Shown here in pieces: positions 34,624-44,001 of a DNA stretch of 64,000 bases. The stretch covers positions 1,113,810 to 1,177,809 of the forward strand of contig NZ_KK073876.1 in assembly GCF_000585415.1 (NCBI RefSeq), read 5' to 3'. How positions within the stretch are numbered: position 1 is the stretch's first letter; each line of letters starts with the position of its first letter. Position numbers and translations under genes: made by a program. The notes under the pieces were generated by a model that made no database searches, was not told the origin of the DNA, and saw only the letters and a list, made by a program, of their open reading frames with translations. Source of the stretch: Sphingomonas jaspsi DSM 18422. Its GTDB lineage: Bacteria; Pseudomonadota; Alphaproteobacteria; Sphingomonadales; Sphingomonadaceae.

Positions 34624-36902
34624 GCGCCGATTTCCTGCTCGAACTCCTCAGCGAGGAAATCCCGGCGCGGATGCAGGCCAAGGCCCGCAACGACCTGTCG
34701 CGCCTGTTCGCCGAAGGGCTGGCCGCGGCCGGCCTTACCCATGACGGCATCGTCACTTACTCGACCCCGCGCCGCCTCGCGCTGATCGCCAAGGCGCTGC
34801 CCGGCGCGACGCAGGCGGTGAGCGAGGAACTGAAGGGCCCGCGCACCAGCGCGCCGCCGCAGGCGCTCGAAGGGTTCCTGCGCAAGACCGGCCTCACGCA
34901 GGACCAGCTGGAAGATCGCGACGGCGTCTGGTTCGCGGTGATCGACAAGCCCGGTCGCGCCACCAGCGAGGTGTTGGCCGAGCTGATCCCGCAGATCGTT
35001 CGCGAATTCCCCTGGCCCAAGTCGATGCGCTGGGGTGCACCGTCGCTCTCGACCGCATCGATGCGCTGGGTGCGCCCGCTCCATTCGATCGTCGCGCTTT
35101 ATGGCGAGACCATCGTCGATGTGCAGATCGAGGGCGTGGCGTGCGGCGCGACCACGCTCGGCCATCGTTTCCACCATGCCGGCCCAATCACCATCGGCGG
35201 TGCAGGCGATTATGTCGAAAAGCTGCGCGCCTGCCATGTGCTGGTCGACCAGGAAGAGCGCGAGCGCATCATCCGCGACGGCGCGCGCAAGCTGGCCGAT
35301 GATGCGGGGTTCTTCCTTGTCGAGGACGAGGGGCTGGTGGTCGAAAATGCCGGCCTCACCGAATGGCCGGTGCCGCTGCTCGGCTCGTTCGACCATGACT
35401 ATCTGGATGTGCCCGAAGAGGTCATCCAACTCACCGCGCGCATCAACCAGAAATATTTCGTGCTGCGCGGCGGCGACAACAAGCTCGCGCCGCACTTCAT
35501 CTGCACCGCCAACATCGACGCCAGCGACGGCGGCGCGGCGATCGTCGCGGGCAACGAACGCGTGCTCGCCGCGCGGCTGAGCGATGCGCGCTTCTTCTGG
35601 GAGCAGGACCTGAAAGTCCCGCTGGAAGAGCAGGCGAACAAGCTCGAGCAGATCGTCTTCCATGAAAAGCTCGGCACCGTCGCCGACAAGGTCGAACGCG
35701 TCGCGAAACTGGCCCGCTGGCTGGTCGAGGAAGGCATCGTCAAGGGCGCATCCGCCGACGACGCCGAACGCGCCGCGCGCCTCGCCAAGGCCGACCTCGT
35801 CACCGGCATGGTCGGCGAATTCCCCGAGCTTCAGGGCGTCATCGGCGGCTACCTCGCCGCAGCCCAAGGCGAAAAGCCCGAAGTCGCCGCCGCCATCCGC
35901 GACCATTACAAGCCGGTCGGACAGGGCGACGAAGTGCCGACCGCGCCGGTGACGGTGGCGGTGAGCTTAGCGGATAAGCTGGATACCCTTGTTGAGTTTT
36001 GGTCAGCAGACGAAAAGCCGACGGGAAGCAAAGATCCATTTGCCCTGCGTCGGGCAGCGTTGGCGATTATTAGGACATTTTTGGATCGCGGAATTCGTGG
36101 ATCACAAAAGGATCTGTTCCTCGAGGCACGGACGAATTCACTCCAACAGGATTTTGAGCAAACCGTTGATCGAATGTGGCCTGCCATTCTCGCTGAGCAG
36201 GATAACGCTCGCCAAAGTGTCGCAGAGTTGATGGCGGTTCAGGAGGGCGAAGTTCATCACATCGCCGCCATTTGGCAACAAATGGAAAGGCAAGAGTCGT
36301 CATTTCGCATGACGGAAGCTCAAGCGAAGGACATTGCTTCAGCCTATGCGGCTCGTGAGATGCAGGTCGAGCACCAGATTAATTGGAAAATTTGGGAAGA
36401 CTTTGAAGCGTTCTTCACCGATCGCCTAAAAGTCCAGCAGCGAGAAGCGGGGGTTCGCCACGACCTTATCGACGCGGTGTTTGCGCTCGGCGGAGAGGAC
36501 GACCTCGTTCGTCTGCTCGCCCGAGTGAAAGCGCTTCAGGCGTTTGTGGAGACGGGTGAGGGGACCAACCTGCTGGCTGGCTACAAACGCTCAGCGAATA
36601 TCCTCAAGAAGGAAGAGTGGGATGCGGCCGTCGCCTCGACCTCCGCGGTCGAGACGGAGGAACAGGCGCTGATCGATGCCCTCGACATCGCCGAGCCCAA
36701 GGCCCGCGTGGCGGTCGAGGCGGAGGATTTCACCGCCGCCATGGCCGCGCTCGCCTCGCTGCGCGCGCCGATCGATGCCTTTTTCGACAAGGTGACGGTC
36801 AACGCTGACGATGCGGGCGTCCGCGCCCGCCGCCTGAACCTGCTCGCCCGCTTCCGCGATGCGGTTCACACGGTGGCCGACTTCTCGAAAATCGAGGGCT
36901 GA
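34620..36902 (+). CDS. glyS: Glycine--tRNA ligase beta subunit, with an inserted low-GC segment
   Basis: A 760-residue beta subunit that binds tRNA and completes GlyRS with GlyQ; about 70 residues longer than the 689-residue E. coli protein. It starts at a GTG overlapping the glyQ stop. The N-terminal [14 protein letters not shown] and central KSMRWG are as expected. Between about residues 450 and 664 the DNA drops to near 50% G+C with different codon use. There the chain carries about 95 residues (497-592, for example [14 protein letters not shown] and [14 protein letters not shown]) where E. coli has about 30. The typical [20 protein letters not shown] follows, so the frame stays intact. 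Recombination or acquisition of an extra helical insert is likely. Confidence 0.93.
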   Translation: MSADFLLELLSEEIPARMQAKARNDLSRLFAEGLAAAGLTHDGIVTYSTPRRLALIAKALPGATQAVSEELKGPRTSAPPQALEGFLRKTGLTQDQLEDRDGVWFAVIDKPGRATSEVLAELIPQIVREFPWPKSMRWGAPSLSTASMRWVRPLHSIVALYGETIVDVQIEGVACGATTLGHRFHHAGPITIGGAGDYVEKLRACHVLVDQEERERIIRDGARKLADDAGFFLVEDEGLVVENAGLTEWPVPLLGSFDHDYLDVPEEVIQLTARINQKYFVLRGGDNKLAPHFICTANIDASDGGAAIVAGNERVLAARLSDARFFWEQDLKVPLEEQANKLEQIVFHEKLGTVADKVERVAKLARWLVEEGIVKGASADDAERAARLAKADLVTGMVGEFPELQGVIGGYLAAAQGEKPEVAAAIRDHYKPVGQGDEVPTAPVTVAVSLADKLDTLVEFWSADEKPTGSKDPFALRRAALAIIRTFLDRGIRGSQKDLFLEARTNSLQQDFEQTVDRMWPAILAEQDNARQSVAELMAVQEGEVHHIAAIWQQMERQESSFRMTEAQAKDIASAYAAREMQVEHQINWKIWEDFEAFFTDRLKVQQREAGVRHDLIDAVFALGGEDDLVRLLARVKALQAFVETGEGTNLLAGYKRSANILKKEEWDAAVASTSAVETEEQALIDALDIAEPKARVAVEAEDFTAAMAALASLRAPIDAFFDKVTVNADDAGVRARRLNLLARFRDAVHTVADFSKIEG

Positions 36903-36954
36903 CGGGCGCCGGCGTGTCCGGGGGACAGGCCGAGCACGTCAGGAGCCCCAACGG

Positions 36955-37365
36955 TCAGGCGCGGGTGCTGTCGTCCGGGTCGCGGTCGGCGCTGTCCTTC
37001 ACCCCGTCGCCATCGCGGTCGCGGCCGAGGATGCGGTCGACGAAGCCGACCGGCTTTTCCGCCGGGGTGACGACGCCGTCATTGTTGACGTCGCGCGGAT
37101 CGCCGGTGGCAACGACCGGCGCTGCGGCAACCGTACGATTGCGTTCGGCATCGCGCAGGGCGGCGGCGCGAAGCGCGTCCTGCTCACGCCATTCCTTTTC
37201 ACGGGCGCTGTGCGTCGTTTCCAGTTCGCGCCGGCGGTCGACCTCGGCGTTGTAGCGGTGCTTCCACTTGCGGCCACCGCCCGAAAACAGGAAGCCGCCG
37301 ACCAAGAGGCCGAGCACGAAGACCAACATGACGATAACCCATTGGTCGGTGGTGAAGTCGAGCAT
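36955..37365 (-). CDS. Single-pass protein with EF-hand/TSP3-like acidic tail
   Basis: A 136-residue protein with one N-terminal transmembrane helix (VIVMLVFVLGLLVGGFLF) followed by a helical Arg/Glu-rich region. The C-terminal third holds two DxDxDG-type motifs, DVNNDGVVTPAE and DRDGDGVKDSADRDPDD, of the sort found in EF-hands and thrombospondin type 3 repeats, suggesting calcium binding. It is convergent with glyS and separated from tadC by a hairpin. It is a stand-alone gene to judge by spacing; function unknown. Confidence 0.7.
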   Translation of the reverse strand: MLDFTTDQWVIVMLVFVLGLLVGGFLFSGGGRKWKHRYNAEVDRRRELETTHSAREKEWREQDALRAAALRDAERNRTVAAAPVVATGDPRDVNNDGVVTPAEKPVGFVDRILGRDRDGDGVKDSADRDPDDSTRA

Positions 37366-37436
37366 CGCTTATCCCCTGTGACTGTTCGTCAGGGTCAATG
37401 CGCGCCGCAATCGTTTCGTTCCCGCGAAAACGGAAC

Positions 37437-37468
37437 CGCCGCCGGCTCCAGCGAGGGAACCGGCGGCG
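37437..37468 (-). terminator. Hairpin after tadC
   Basis: CGCCGCCGG (37437-37445) and CCGGCGGCG (37460-37468) form a 9-bp GC stem with a 14-nt loop; on the minus strand GGTTCCGTTTTC follows. This is likely the end of the cpa/tad transcript. Confidence 0.55.
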
Positions 37469-37504
37469 ACCTTCTCCCCCACCAGGAGAATGGGTTGAAG
37501 ACGC

Positions 37505-38500
37505 TTAGGTCTTGAACAGGTTGTCGCTGATCGAACAGGCCGCCGGGCCAAGGATCACGACGAACAGGGTCGGAAGGATGAACAGGATCAGCGGGACGGT
37601 CATGATCGCCGGCAGACGCGCCGCCTTTTCTTCCGCGCGCATCATGCGCTCGTTGCGGAATTCGGCCGACAGCACGCGCAGCGCCGAGGCGAGCGGGGTG
37701 CCATATTTTTCGGTCTGGATCATGGTCGTCACCACGCCGCGGATCGATTCCAGGTCGACGCGGTTGGCGAGGTTTTCGAACGCCTGGCGACGTTCGCTGA
37801 GGAAGCCCAGTTCGATCGCGGTCAGGCCGAATTCGTCGCCCAGTTCCGGATAGGCCTTGCCCAGTTCGCGGGCGACGCGGTTGAAGGCGGCGTCGACGGT
37901 GAGGCCGGCTTCGGCGCAGATGACCAGGAGGTCGAGCGCGTCGGGCAGGCCCTTGCGGACCGCATGGCTGCGCTTGGTCACCTTGTTCGACAGCCACAGG
38001 TCAGGCGCCTTGTAGCTGAGCAGGAAGGTGCCGGCGACGAAGGCATATTGTTTGAACCAGCCCCAGGTCGGGAAATAGTCGAAGACGTAGACCAGCAGCA
38101 CCGCCGACGTGCCGAGCACGATCGGCAAGACCATGCGCGCGAAGATGATGAAGAAGGCCAGGTCCTTGGTGCGGATGCCGGCCTGCATCAGGCGCAGCTG
38201 GGTCTTCTTGATCTGGTCTTCCTGCAGCACCTTGAAGCTGGACAGGATGCCGCGCACGCGGTCGGCAGCGACATTCTTGTTGGTCAGTTTCTTGCGCTTG
38301 TTGGTCGACGCGACGATGCCGGCCTTCAGCTGCTCGCGGCGTTCGTTGAGCGCCTTGACGCGGCGGGCCATCGGGTCGCGCACCGTGGTCGCGGCATAGA
38401 TGGCGACGAGGACGGCCATCGTGGCGACCGCGCTCAGCAGGGTCGCGACCCAGATGACGTCAACGCCGAGAAGGGTAGGTCCGGAGGTGGGAGCTGCCAT
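37505..38500 (-). CDS. tadC: TadC pilus assembly inner-membrane protein
   Basis: A 331-residue type II secretion F-domain protein. It has a hydrophobic N-terminal segment (VIWVATLLSAVATMAVLVAIY), a cytoplasmic stretch, further membrane helices, and the T2SSF domain in the second half (ALDLLVICAEAGLTVDAAFNRV, LPAIMTVPLILFILPTLFVVI). It works with TadB as the platform for Flp/Tad pilus assembly. It is the last gene of the cpa cluster, 14 nt after tadB. Confidence 0.92.
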   Translation of the reverse strand: MAAPTSGPTLLGVDVIWVATLLSAVATMAVLVAIYAATTVRDPMARRVKALNERREQLKAGIVASTNKRKKLTNKNVAADRVRGILSSFKVLQEDQIKKTQLRLMQAGIRTKDLAFFIIFARMVLPIVLGTSAVLLVYVFDYFPTWGWFKQYAFVAGTFLLSYKAPDLWLSNKVTKRSHAVRKGLPDALDLLVICAEAGLTVDAAFNRVARELGKAYPELGDEFGLTAIELGFLSERRQAFENLANRVDLESIRGVVTTMIQTEKYGTPLASALRVLSAEFRNERMMRAEEKAARLPAIMTVPLILFILPTLFVVILGPAACSISDNLFKT

Positions 38501-38514
38501 GACTTATCGCTTCC

Positions 38515-39486
38515 TCAGATCTCGAAGTTGACCATTTTGGCCATGATGGCGACGCCAATGCCCATCCACAGCAGGCCGCCCATGCCGGCGATCATCAGTC
38601 GCTGGTCGCTGAAGAAGCCGGCCATGTAGGCAGGGTTCACCATGTAAACGAGGCCGAAGACGATGAAGGGCAGCGAGCCGACGATATAGGCCGAGGCCTT
38701 GGATTCAGAGCTCATCGCCTTGATCTTCAGCTTCATCTGGCCACGCTTGCGCAGCACATCGGCAAGGTTGGACAGGGTTTCTGCCAGGTTGCCGCCGGTT
38801 TCGCGCTGGATCGCCAGCGTGATGACGAAGAACTGGAATTCCGGCGTGCCGAGGCGGTCTGCGGTTTCCTGCAGTGCCGCTTCCATGGTGCGGCCGATCT
38901 TCATCTTGTCGGCGACCGTGCGGAATTCGTCCTGAACCGGGCCCTGGATTTCGCTTGCGACGATACCCAGCGTTTCGGTGATCGGCAGACCCGAGCGCAG
39001 CCCGCGAACCATCAGTTCAATCGCGTCCGGGAAATTGTTGGTGAAGGCGGCAATACGGCGCTTGATCAGGAAGCCGATGGCCATGTGCGGCAGGCCAAGT
39101 CCGATCATCAGGCCGATGAATAGGGCCAGCAGGAAGGGCGCACCCTTCAGCAGCAGCAGTGCCATGATGAACAGCGCCGTGCCGAGCGAGAACATCATAT
39201 ATTTGGAAAGGCTGATGTCTTTGCCCGTCTGTTCAATCCGCTTGCGCAGCAGGGCGGGCTTGGGAATCAAGGTCGACGCCAGGCTTTCCATGCGCGCCGC
39301 GCGGGCGGCGTTGAGCTTGCGGATCTGGGCCTGCGCGGCCGCAGCGAGCGAGCCTTCGAGGTGGCGTTCCTTGACCGCCTCCATGCGCCGCTTTGCCGCC
39401 TTGCGCGGGTTGGGGCCGGACATGGCGCTGACGCCCATGAACAGCACCGCCGCCAGTCCCACTGCCAATAGGAGGATGTAAAGCAT
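38515..39486 (-). CDS. tadB: TadB pilus assembly inner-membrane protein
   Basis: A 323-residue platform protein partner of TadC. An N-terminal helix (LYILLLAVGLAAVLFMGVSAM) is followed by a basic helical stretch, two membrane helices, the T2SSF domain (DAIELMVRGLRSGLPITETLG and GGNLAETLSNLADVLRKRGQM) and two C-terminal helices. It is followed by tadC. The next gene upstream is cpaE, 65 nt away, and no cpaF ATPase gene lies between. Confidence 0.92.
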   Translation of the reverse strand: MLYILLLAVGLAAVLFMGVSAMSGPNPRKAAKRRMEAVKERHLEGSLAAAAQAQIRKLNAARAARMESLASTLIPKPALLRKRIEQTGKDISLSKYMMFSLGTALFIMALLLLKGAPFLLALFIGLMIGLGLPHMAIGFLIKRRIAAFTNNFPDAIELMVRGLRSGLPITETLGIVASEIQGPVQDEFRTVADKMKIGRTMEAALQETADRLGTPEFQFFVITLAIQRETGGNLAETLSNLADVLRKRGQMKLKIKAMSSESKASAYIVGSLPFIVFGLVYMVNPAYMAGFFSDQRLMIAGMGGLLWMGIGVAIMAKMVNFEI

Positions 39487-39551
39487 GATCCGTCCCGTCG
39501 TCCTTCATGGCCGGCGGGCAGGCATCAGCCCGCGCCGCCGTCCGTCCTAGT

Positions 39552-40838
39552 TCAAGCGGCCTTGTCTTTCGGCTTGGCCAGCATGCCCTTCAAATTGCCC
39601 ATCAGGCCGCCCTTGGCGCCGGCGCCATTGCTGCCTGCGCTGCTCGACTTGCCTTCCGATGCACCTTCTTCGCTGGCATGGCTCAGCACCATGTTCAGCA
39701 GCTGGGTGAAGGGCTGGCCGACCTTGCCGGTCGCGATTTCGGCGACCGGTTTGCCAAGCTTCGCAGCCTGTGCGGCGACCTTGCGATCGTCGACGAAGAC
39801 GATGTCCACGTTGCGTTCGATCGACTGCTCGAAATCCTTTTTGCTGATTTCGAGCGCACCGCCGGCCGACACGCGGTTCGCCGCGACGATGACCTTGGTC
39901 TGGGGCGCATTGGCCTTCAGCCAGGCAAGAACGCGGATCGTGTCGCGCGTCGCTGCCAGCGTCAGTTCGCTAACCACCACCGCGACATGGGCGTCGTGCA
40001 CCATGTGCGGATACTGGATCAGCATCTGCCGCGGCAGGTCGACGACCGTCGCTTCGAAGGCATTCTTCATTTCTTCCTGAAGCTGGAAGAAGGCCGTGCC
40101 GTCGGTCATCAGCGGCTGATTGATCGGCGCTTCGGCCGACAGCACACTGAGGCGCTCGTTGGCGCGGATCATGGCGCGTTCGATGAACAGGCCGTCGATA
40201 CGGCTCGGGTTCTCGATCGCGTCGGTCAGGCCGCGGCCCGGCTCGAGGTCGAGCGCGAGCGCACCGGTGCCGAAGTGGACGTCGAGGTCCAGCAGCGCCG
40301 TGGAGCGGCTGGCCTTGGCGCCCATCAGCCACGCCAGGCTGGTGGCGACAGTGGACGCGCCGACGCCGCCGCGAACGCCGATCACGGCCGTCATGACATG
40401 CGGCTTGTCGGCCTGCGCTTCGCCGCGCGGTCCCGACAGGATCGCCTGGGCATGCGCGAAGGTGTCGCGCAGCTGGTCGACCGTGAACGGCTTCAGCAGA
40501 TAGTCGTGGATGCCGCTGGCGACGAGGTCGCGATAGAGGCGGACATCGTTAACCTGGCCGGCCGCGATCACGATCGTGCCCGGCTCGCAGACTTCCGCGA
40601 GGGCGTTGATGTCGTTCAGCGGATCGGCCGATTCCGACAGGTCGACGAACAGGATGGTCGGGCTCGCCGAGACCGACAGGGACTGGACCGCGTTGCGCAG
40701 ACCGCCCTTGTTCACCTTTTCGGGCGACCAGCCATGCTCGACCGCCACCGGGCGCAGCATGTCCGCCGTCGCATCGTCACAGACGAAGGCGGTGAAGGGG
40801 TCACGCAGACCCGCTCGTGCCTGGAAGGGGGCGTTCAT
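39552..40838 (-). CDS. cpaE: CpaE/TadZ pilus localisation protein
   Basis: A 428-residue ParA/MinD-like protein with an N-terminal receiver-like domain. The P-loop reads RGGVGASTVATSLAW, without the usual second lysine (GKST), as in other TadZ proteins. It recruits the Tad machine to a cell pole in Caulobacter and relatives. The start at 40838 lies 1 nt from the cpaD stop. Its C-terminus is a Ser/Gly/Lys-rich tail. In-frame ATGs upstream of 40838 would overlap cpaD and have no support. Confidence 0.9.
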   Translation of the reverse strand: MNAPFQARAGLRDPFTAFVCDDATADMLRPVAVEHGWSPEKVNKGGLRNAVQSLSVSASPTILFVDLSESADPLNDINALAEVCEPGTIVIAAGQVNDVRLYRDLVASGIHDYLLKPFTVDQLRDTFAHAQAILSGPRGEAQADKPHVMTAVIGVRGGVGASTVATSLAWLMGAKASRSTALLDLDVHFGTGALALDLEPGRGLTDAIENPSRIDGLFIERAMIRANERLSVLSAEAPINQPLMTDGTAFFQLQEEMKNAFEATVVDLPRQMLIQYPHMVHDAHVAVVVSELTLAATRDTIRVLAWLKANAPQTKVIVAANRVSAGGALEISKKDFEQSIERNVDIVFVDDRKVAAQAAKLGKPVAEIATGKVGQPFTQLLNMVLSHASEEGASEGKSSSAGSNGAGAKGGLMGNLKGMLAKPKDKAA

Positions 40839-40839
40839 C

Positions 40840-41472
40840 TTATTTATCCTCCTTGGTGGAGACGGACTGCAGCTTGCCGGAGCCGGTCGGAACCTGCTTG
40901 CGGTAGACGTCGACGGCCTTGGCGGCGGTCCGGGCATCGACGACGCCCGAGCCTTCGCGGCCGTGAACCAGGTCCTCCGGATTGGCGATCATGGCGGCAT
41001 AGGCGCCGTTCACGGCACAGCCGAAGTTCGAATACATCGTGTTGTCGAGCGTACGTTCCGACCGGTCGGACCAGTTCGGGCAGTTCGGCACCGATGCGCG
41101 GGTGCGGCTGACGACGACGCGAACCGCGCCGGGTGCAACCTGTCCTTCGGTCACCGGGGCGCCGTCGCTGACCATCATGCCGTAGCGACCGGCAACCCGG
41201 GCAACGTCGCGGCGCGCCGCATCGCTGTAGGGGCCGTCGACGTAGATGCTGTCGCCGTAGCCGAGCTGGAGACCGGCGAACCAGCCGTCGAGGCGGGCCT
41301 GTTCGGTCGAACCCAGCGATCCGTCGGGGGCCGCCGCATCGAACACATAGGTCGATTTGGAAACCACCGGCACGTTGAGCGATTCCACGCCGCGGGCGGG
41401 GATGTTCGCGTCGGTATGGACGCAGCCGGCCAGGCTGGTCGCCGCGGCAAGGATGAGAAGAGTCTGTTTCAT
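40840..41472 (-). CDS. cpaD: CpaD pilus assembly lipoprotein
   Basis: A 210-residue protein with a lipoprotein signal (LAAATSLAGCVHTD). The CpaD family stretches RVVVSRTRASVPNCPNW and NFGCAVNGAYAAMIANPEDLV are clear. It is thought to help the CpaC secretin in the outer membrane. It begins 23 nt after cpaC and ends 1 nt before cpaE. Confidence 0.9.
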   Translation of the reverse strand: MKQTLLILAAATSLAGCVHTDANIPARGVESLNVPVVSKSTYVFDAAAPDGSLGSTEQARLDGWFAGLQLGYGDSIYVDGPYSDAARRDVARVAGRYGMMVSDGAPVTEGQVAPGAVRVVVSRTRASVPNCPNWSDRSERTLDNTMYSNFGCAVNGAYAAMIANPEDLVHGREGSGVVDARTAAKAVDVYRKQVPTGSGKLQSVSTKEDK

Positions 41473-41495
41473 CGATATTCTCCCTTGTCCGGCGA

Positions 41496-42890
41496 TTACA
41501 TCTTGAACCCGGGCGCGACGGCCGCGCCGACCGGGGCAGGGGCCGACGCAACGGGAACGGTCCCGTAGGTCTTGCCTTCCAGCACCTGGTCGGTGGCCGA
41601 CGGGGCACGGTAGCCGTTGGTCGGAAGCGGCAGCTGGCCCGACACCGGACGCACCAGATAGGGCGTGACGATGATCACCAGTTCGGTTTCCGCGCGGCGA
41701 TAGCTTTTCGACCGGAACAGTGCGCCAAGGATCGGCAGGTCGCCGAGGAACGGCGCCTTTTCGATGCTGTTGGTGTTGGCGTTGCGCAGCAGGCCGGCGA
41801 TCATGAAGCTTTGGCCGCTGCCCAGCTCGACCGTGGTTTCGGCACGGCGGGTGGTCAGCGCCGGGACGTCATAGCCGCCCAGCTTGATCGAGCCTTCGTT
41901 CGACAGCTCGCTGACTTCCGGGCGGACGCGCATCGAAATGCGGCCGTCGGCCAGCACGATCGGCGTGAAGGCCAGGCCGACGCCATATTGCTTATATTCG
42001 ATGCTGATCGACGAATTGCCCTGGCCAACCGGGACCGGGAATTCGCCGCCGGCCAGGAAGCTGGCGGTTTCACCCGAAAGTGCGGTCAGGTTCGGTTCGG
42101 CGAGCGTCGTCACCAGGCCGTCATTTTCGGCCAGCTGGAGGGTACCCAGCAGGTCGAGGCCGAACAGCTTGCCCGCAGCGCCGAGCGTCGTGCCGGTGCT
42201 GCCGATCTTGAACGTACCGTCGGTGATCGAACCGGCGTTGCCCTGTCCGATTCCGAACTGGAAGCCGCCGGTGGTGTCCTGCGACAGCAGGTTGACGCCG
42301 ATGTTGCGCGTCACCGACCGGTTCACTTCGGCGATCTTGACCTTCAGGTTGACCTGCAGCGGCGTCGCCGACTTCAGGCGGCTGACGACCTGCGTGCCTT
42401 CGCCGACATAGGCCTGCACCAGGCGCTGCGCCTCGGCGGCATCGTCGGGCGAGGCGACCGTGCCGGTAAGGAGCACGAGGCCGTTCATCGGGGTCGCGTC
42501 GATCCGTGCATCCGGCATCGCCATCCGCAGCATCTCGTCGACCGAGCCGACATTCTGGCCGACGCGGACGTTGGCGGCATAGACCACCCGGCCGTTGCGA
42601 TCGGTGGCGTAGATGGTGGTTTCACCGGCGCCCTTGCCGAACACATACAGCTGGGTCGAGCTGCGCACCTGCACGTCGGCGACCGTGTCGTTGGCGACGA
42701 ACAGGTCGGCCATCGGAGCGCTCAACCGCACCAGCGTGCCGGTGTTCTTCGAAAGGTTCAGCGTTTCCGACGGGCGGGCCGACTGGGCCGCGACGGCGGG
42801 GGTGCTGATTGCCACCGGGCCGAGGCCCATGGTCAGCGCGGCGAGGGCAACGCCCAGGCGAACGCTTTTCTGTTGCTTGAAGCTGGTCAT
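41496..42890 (-). CDS. cpaC: CpaC/RcpA outer-membrane secretin
   Basis: A 464-residue type II/III secretion-type secretin. It has a signal peptide ending STPAVAAQ, a BON/N-domain region (LLTGTVASPDDAAEAQRLVQ) and the secretin core with VTTLAEPNLTALSGETASFL and the terminal GLLRNANTNSIEKAPFLGDLPILGALF region. It forms the pilus exit pore. It starts 1 nt after the cpaB stop, so its ribosome site lies inside cpaB. Confidence 0.93.
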   Translation of the reverse strand: MTSFKQQKSVRLGVALAALTMGLGPVAISTPAVAAQSARPSETLNLSKNTGTLVRLSAPMADLFVANDTVADVQVRSSTQLYVFGKGAGETTIYATDRNGRVVYAANVRVGQNVGSVDEMLRMAMPDARIDATPMNGLVLLTGTVASPDDAAEAQRLVQAYVGEGTQVVSRLKSATPLQVNLKVKIAEVNRSVTRNIGVNLLSQDTTGGFQFGIGQGNAGSITDGTFKIGSTGTTLGAAGKLFGLDLLGTLQLAENDGLVTTLAEPNLTALSGETASFLAGGEFPVPVGQGNSSISIEYKQYGVGLAFTPIVLADGRISMRVRPEVSELSNEGSIKLGGYDVPALTTRRAETTVELGSGQSFMIAGLLRNANTNSIEKAPFLGDLPILGALFRSKSYRRAETELVIIVTPYLVRPVSGQLPLPTNGYRAPSATDQVLEGKTYGTVPVASAPAPVGAAVAPGFKM

Positions 42891-42891
42891 C

Positions 42892-43956
42892 TTAGAACGC
42901 TCCCATCGCGGAGGTGGCCTTCGAAATGCGGCGACCGGCATCGGCAGTGCTGCCGCGGGTCACGGGCACAATGGTGACATTGCCGCCGCGCGACACGCGA
43001 ACCACCGGGCCGGTCGGCGCCGCGACACCGACAGGTGCCTGGGCGGCTCCGCCCGTTTCGGTGGGCGAGGTACGGGTCGGGACGCTGCTGCGCTGGAAGC
43101 GCGACACATCGCCGCCGGTCACGAAGGTGGTGTTGCTGTCGGTCGGGCGGTTGGCCGCGCTGGACAGCAGCTGGCGTTCCTGGGCGGCGTTGGCGCCGGC
43201 CGGGACCTTGACGTCGCCCGATGCAATGGCTCGGTCGAGTTCGGCAGCGTTGTCCGTCAGCGACCGCAGGGTCAGGGTCAGCGTGCCGACCGACTGGGCG
43301 ACCGCGATCTTTTCGGCGATGCGCGGGGTGACTTCGACGGTCACGTTGCTGGCGGTGCGGACGACGACCTTGCCGTCTTCATCCTTGTTGTCGACGCGCT
43401 GGTCGGTCGCAAGGACGCGGATGTTGCGGACGATGGTTTCCGACACTTTCAGCGCCGGGCCGTCGCCGCCGCCCCGGACTTCCTGGGTCAGGACCATGTC
43501 GACATGGTCGCCCGGGAAGATGAAGCCGGCGACGCCCGAAGACGCCGACACGGGGACGGTCACGGCGCGCATGCCCGGCCCCAGCGCCGCGGCGAGGAAG
43601 CCACGATCTTGCGGACCGACCAGGACACCATGGGTCAGCGGCTGACCGGCGGTGATCGGGTTGCGGACGACCGTACCGATCAGCTTGGTCATGTCCGCGT
43701 CAGGCGAGCCTTCCGTATAGTAGGCATCCTGGATCAGTTCCTTCGGCCAGGCCTGGAAGGAAAGGCTTTCCGCGTCGATGATGGTGCCGACCGGAAGCGC
43801 CTTGCGCGCCACCAGGACTTTCGGTCCCAGCGGAACGACGGGCGCGGCGGCGGCCTGTTCGGCCCCAGCCCCGGTGAACATGTTCTTGGCCATGAAGGCG
43901 GTGACTACCGCGATGACCAGCGCTCCAACGAGCAGCGCAACCTTTTTAACGTCCAT
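42892..43956 (-). CDS. cpaB: CpaB/RcpC Flp pilus assembly protein
   Basis: A 354-residue periplasmic protein held by one N-terminal helix (VALLVGALVIAVVTAFMA). SAF/CpaB domain features are LVARKALPVGTIIDAESLS, RAVTVPVSASSGVAGFIFPGDHVDM. The C-terminal part is a Thr/Gly/Pro-rich linker. It is upstream of and almost touching cpaC. The start at 43956 follows a short RBS. Confidence 0.9.
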   Translation of the reverse strand: MDVKKVALLVGALVIAVVTAFMAKNMFTGAGAEQAAAAPVVPLGPKVLVARKALPVGTIIDAESLSFQAWPKELIQDAYYTEGSPDADMTKLIGTVVRNPITAGQPLTHGVLVGPQDRGFLAAALGPGMRAVTVPVSASSGVAGFIFPGDHVDMVLTQEVRGGGDGPALKVSETIVRNIRVLATDQRVDNKDEDGKVVVRTASNVTVEVTPRIAEKIAVAQSVGTLTLTLRSLTDNAAELDRAIASGDVKVPAGANAAQERQLLSSAANRPTDSNTTFVTGGDVSRFQRSSVPTRTSPTETGGAAQAPVGVAAPTGPVVRVSRGGNVTIVPVTRGSTADAGRRISKATSAMGAF

Positions 43957-44001
43957 GGCGAATACGCCTCCCCAAGTGGGTCCCCTCAATGGTCATGACC
44001 A

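Noticed and set aside
35967..36610. Frameshift or pseudogene in glyS
   Set aside because: The frame is continuous and family-typical sequence resumes after the insert, so the gene appears intact.
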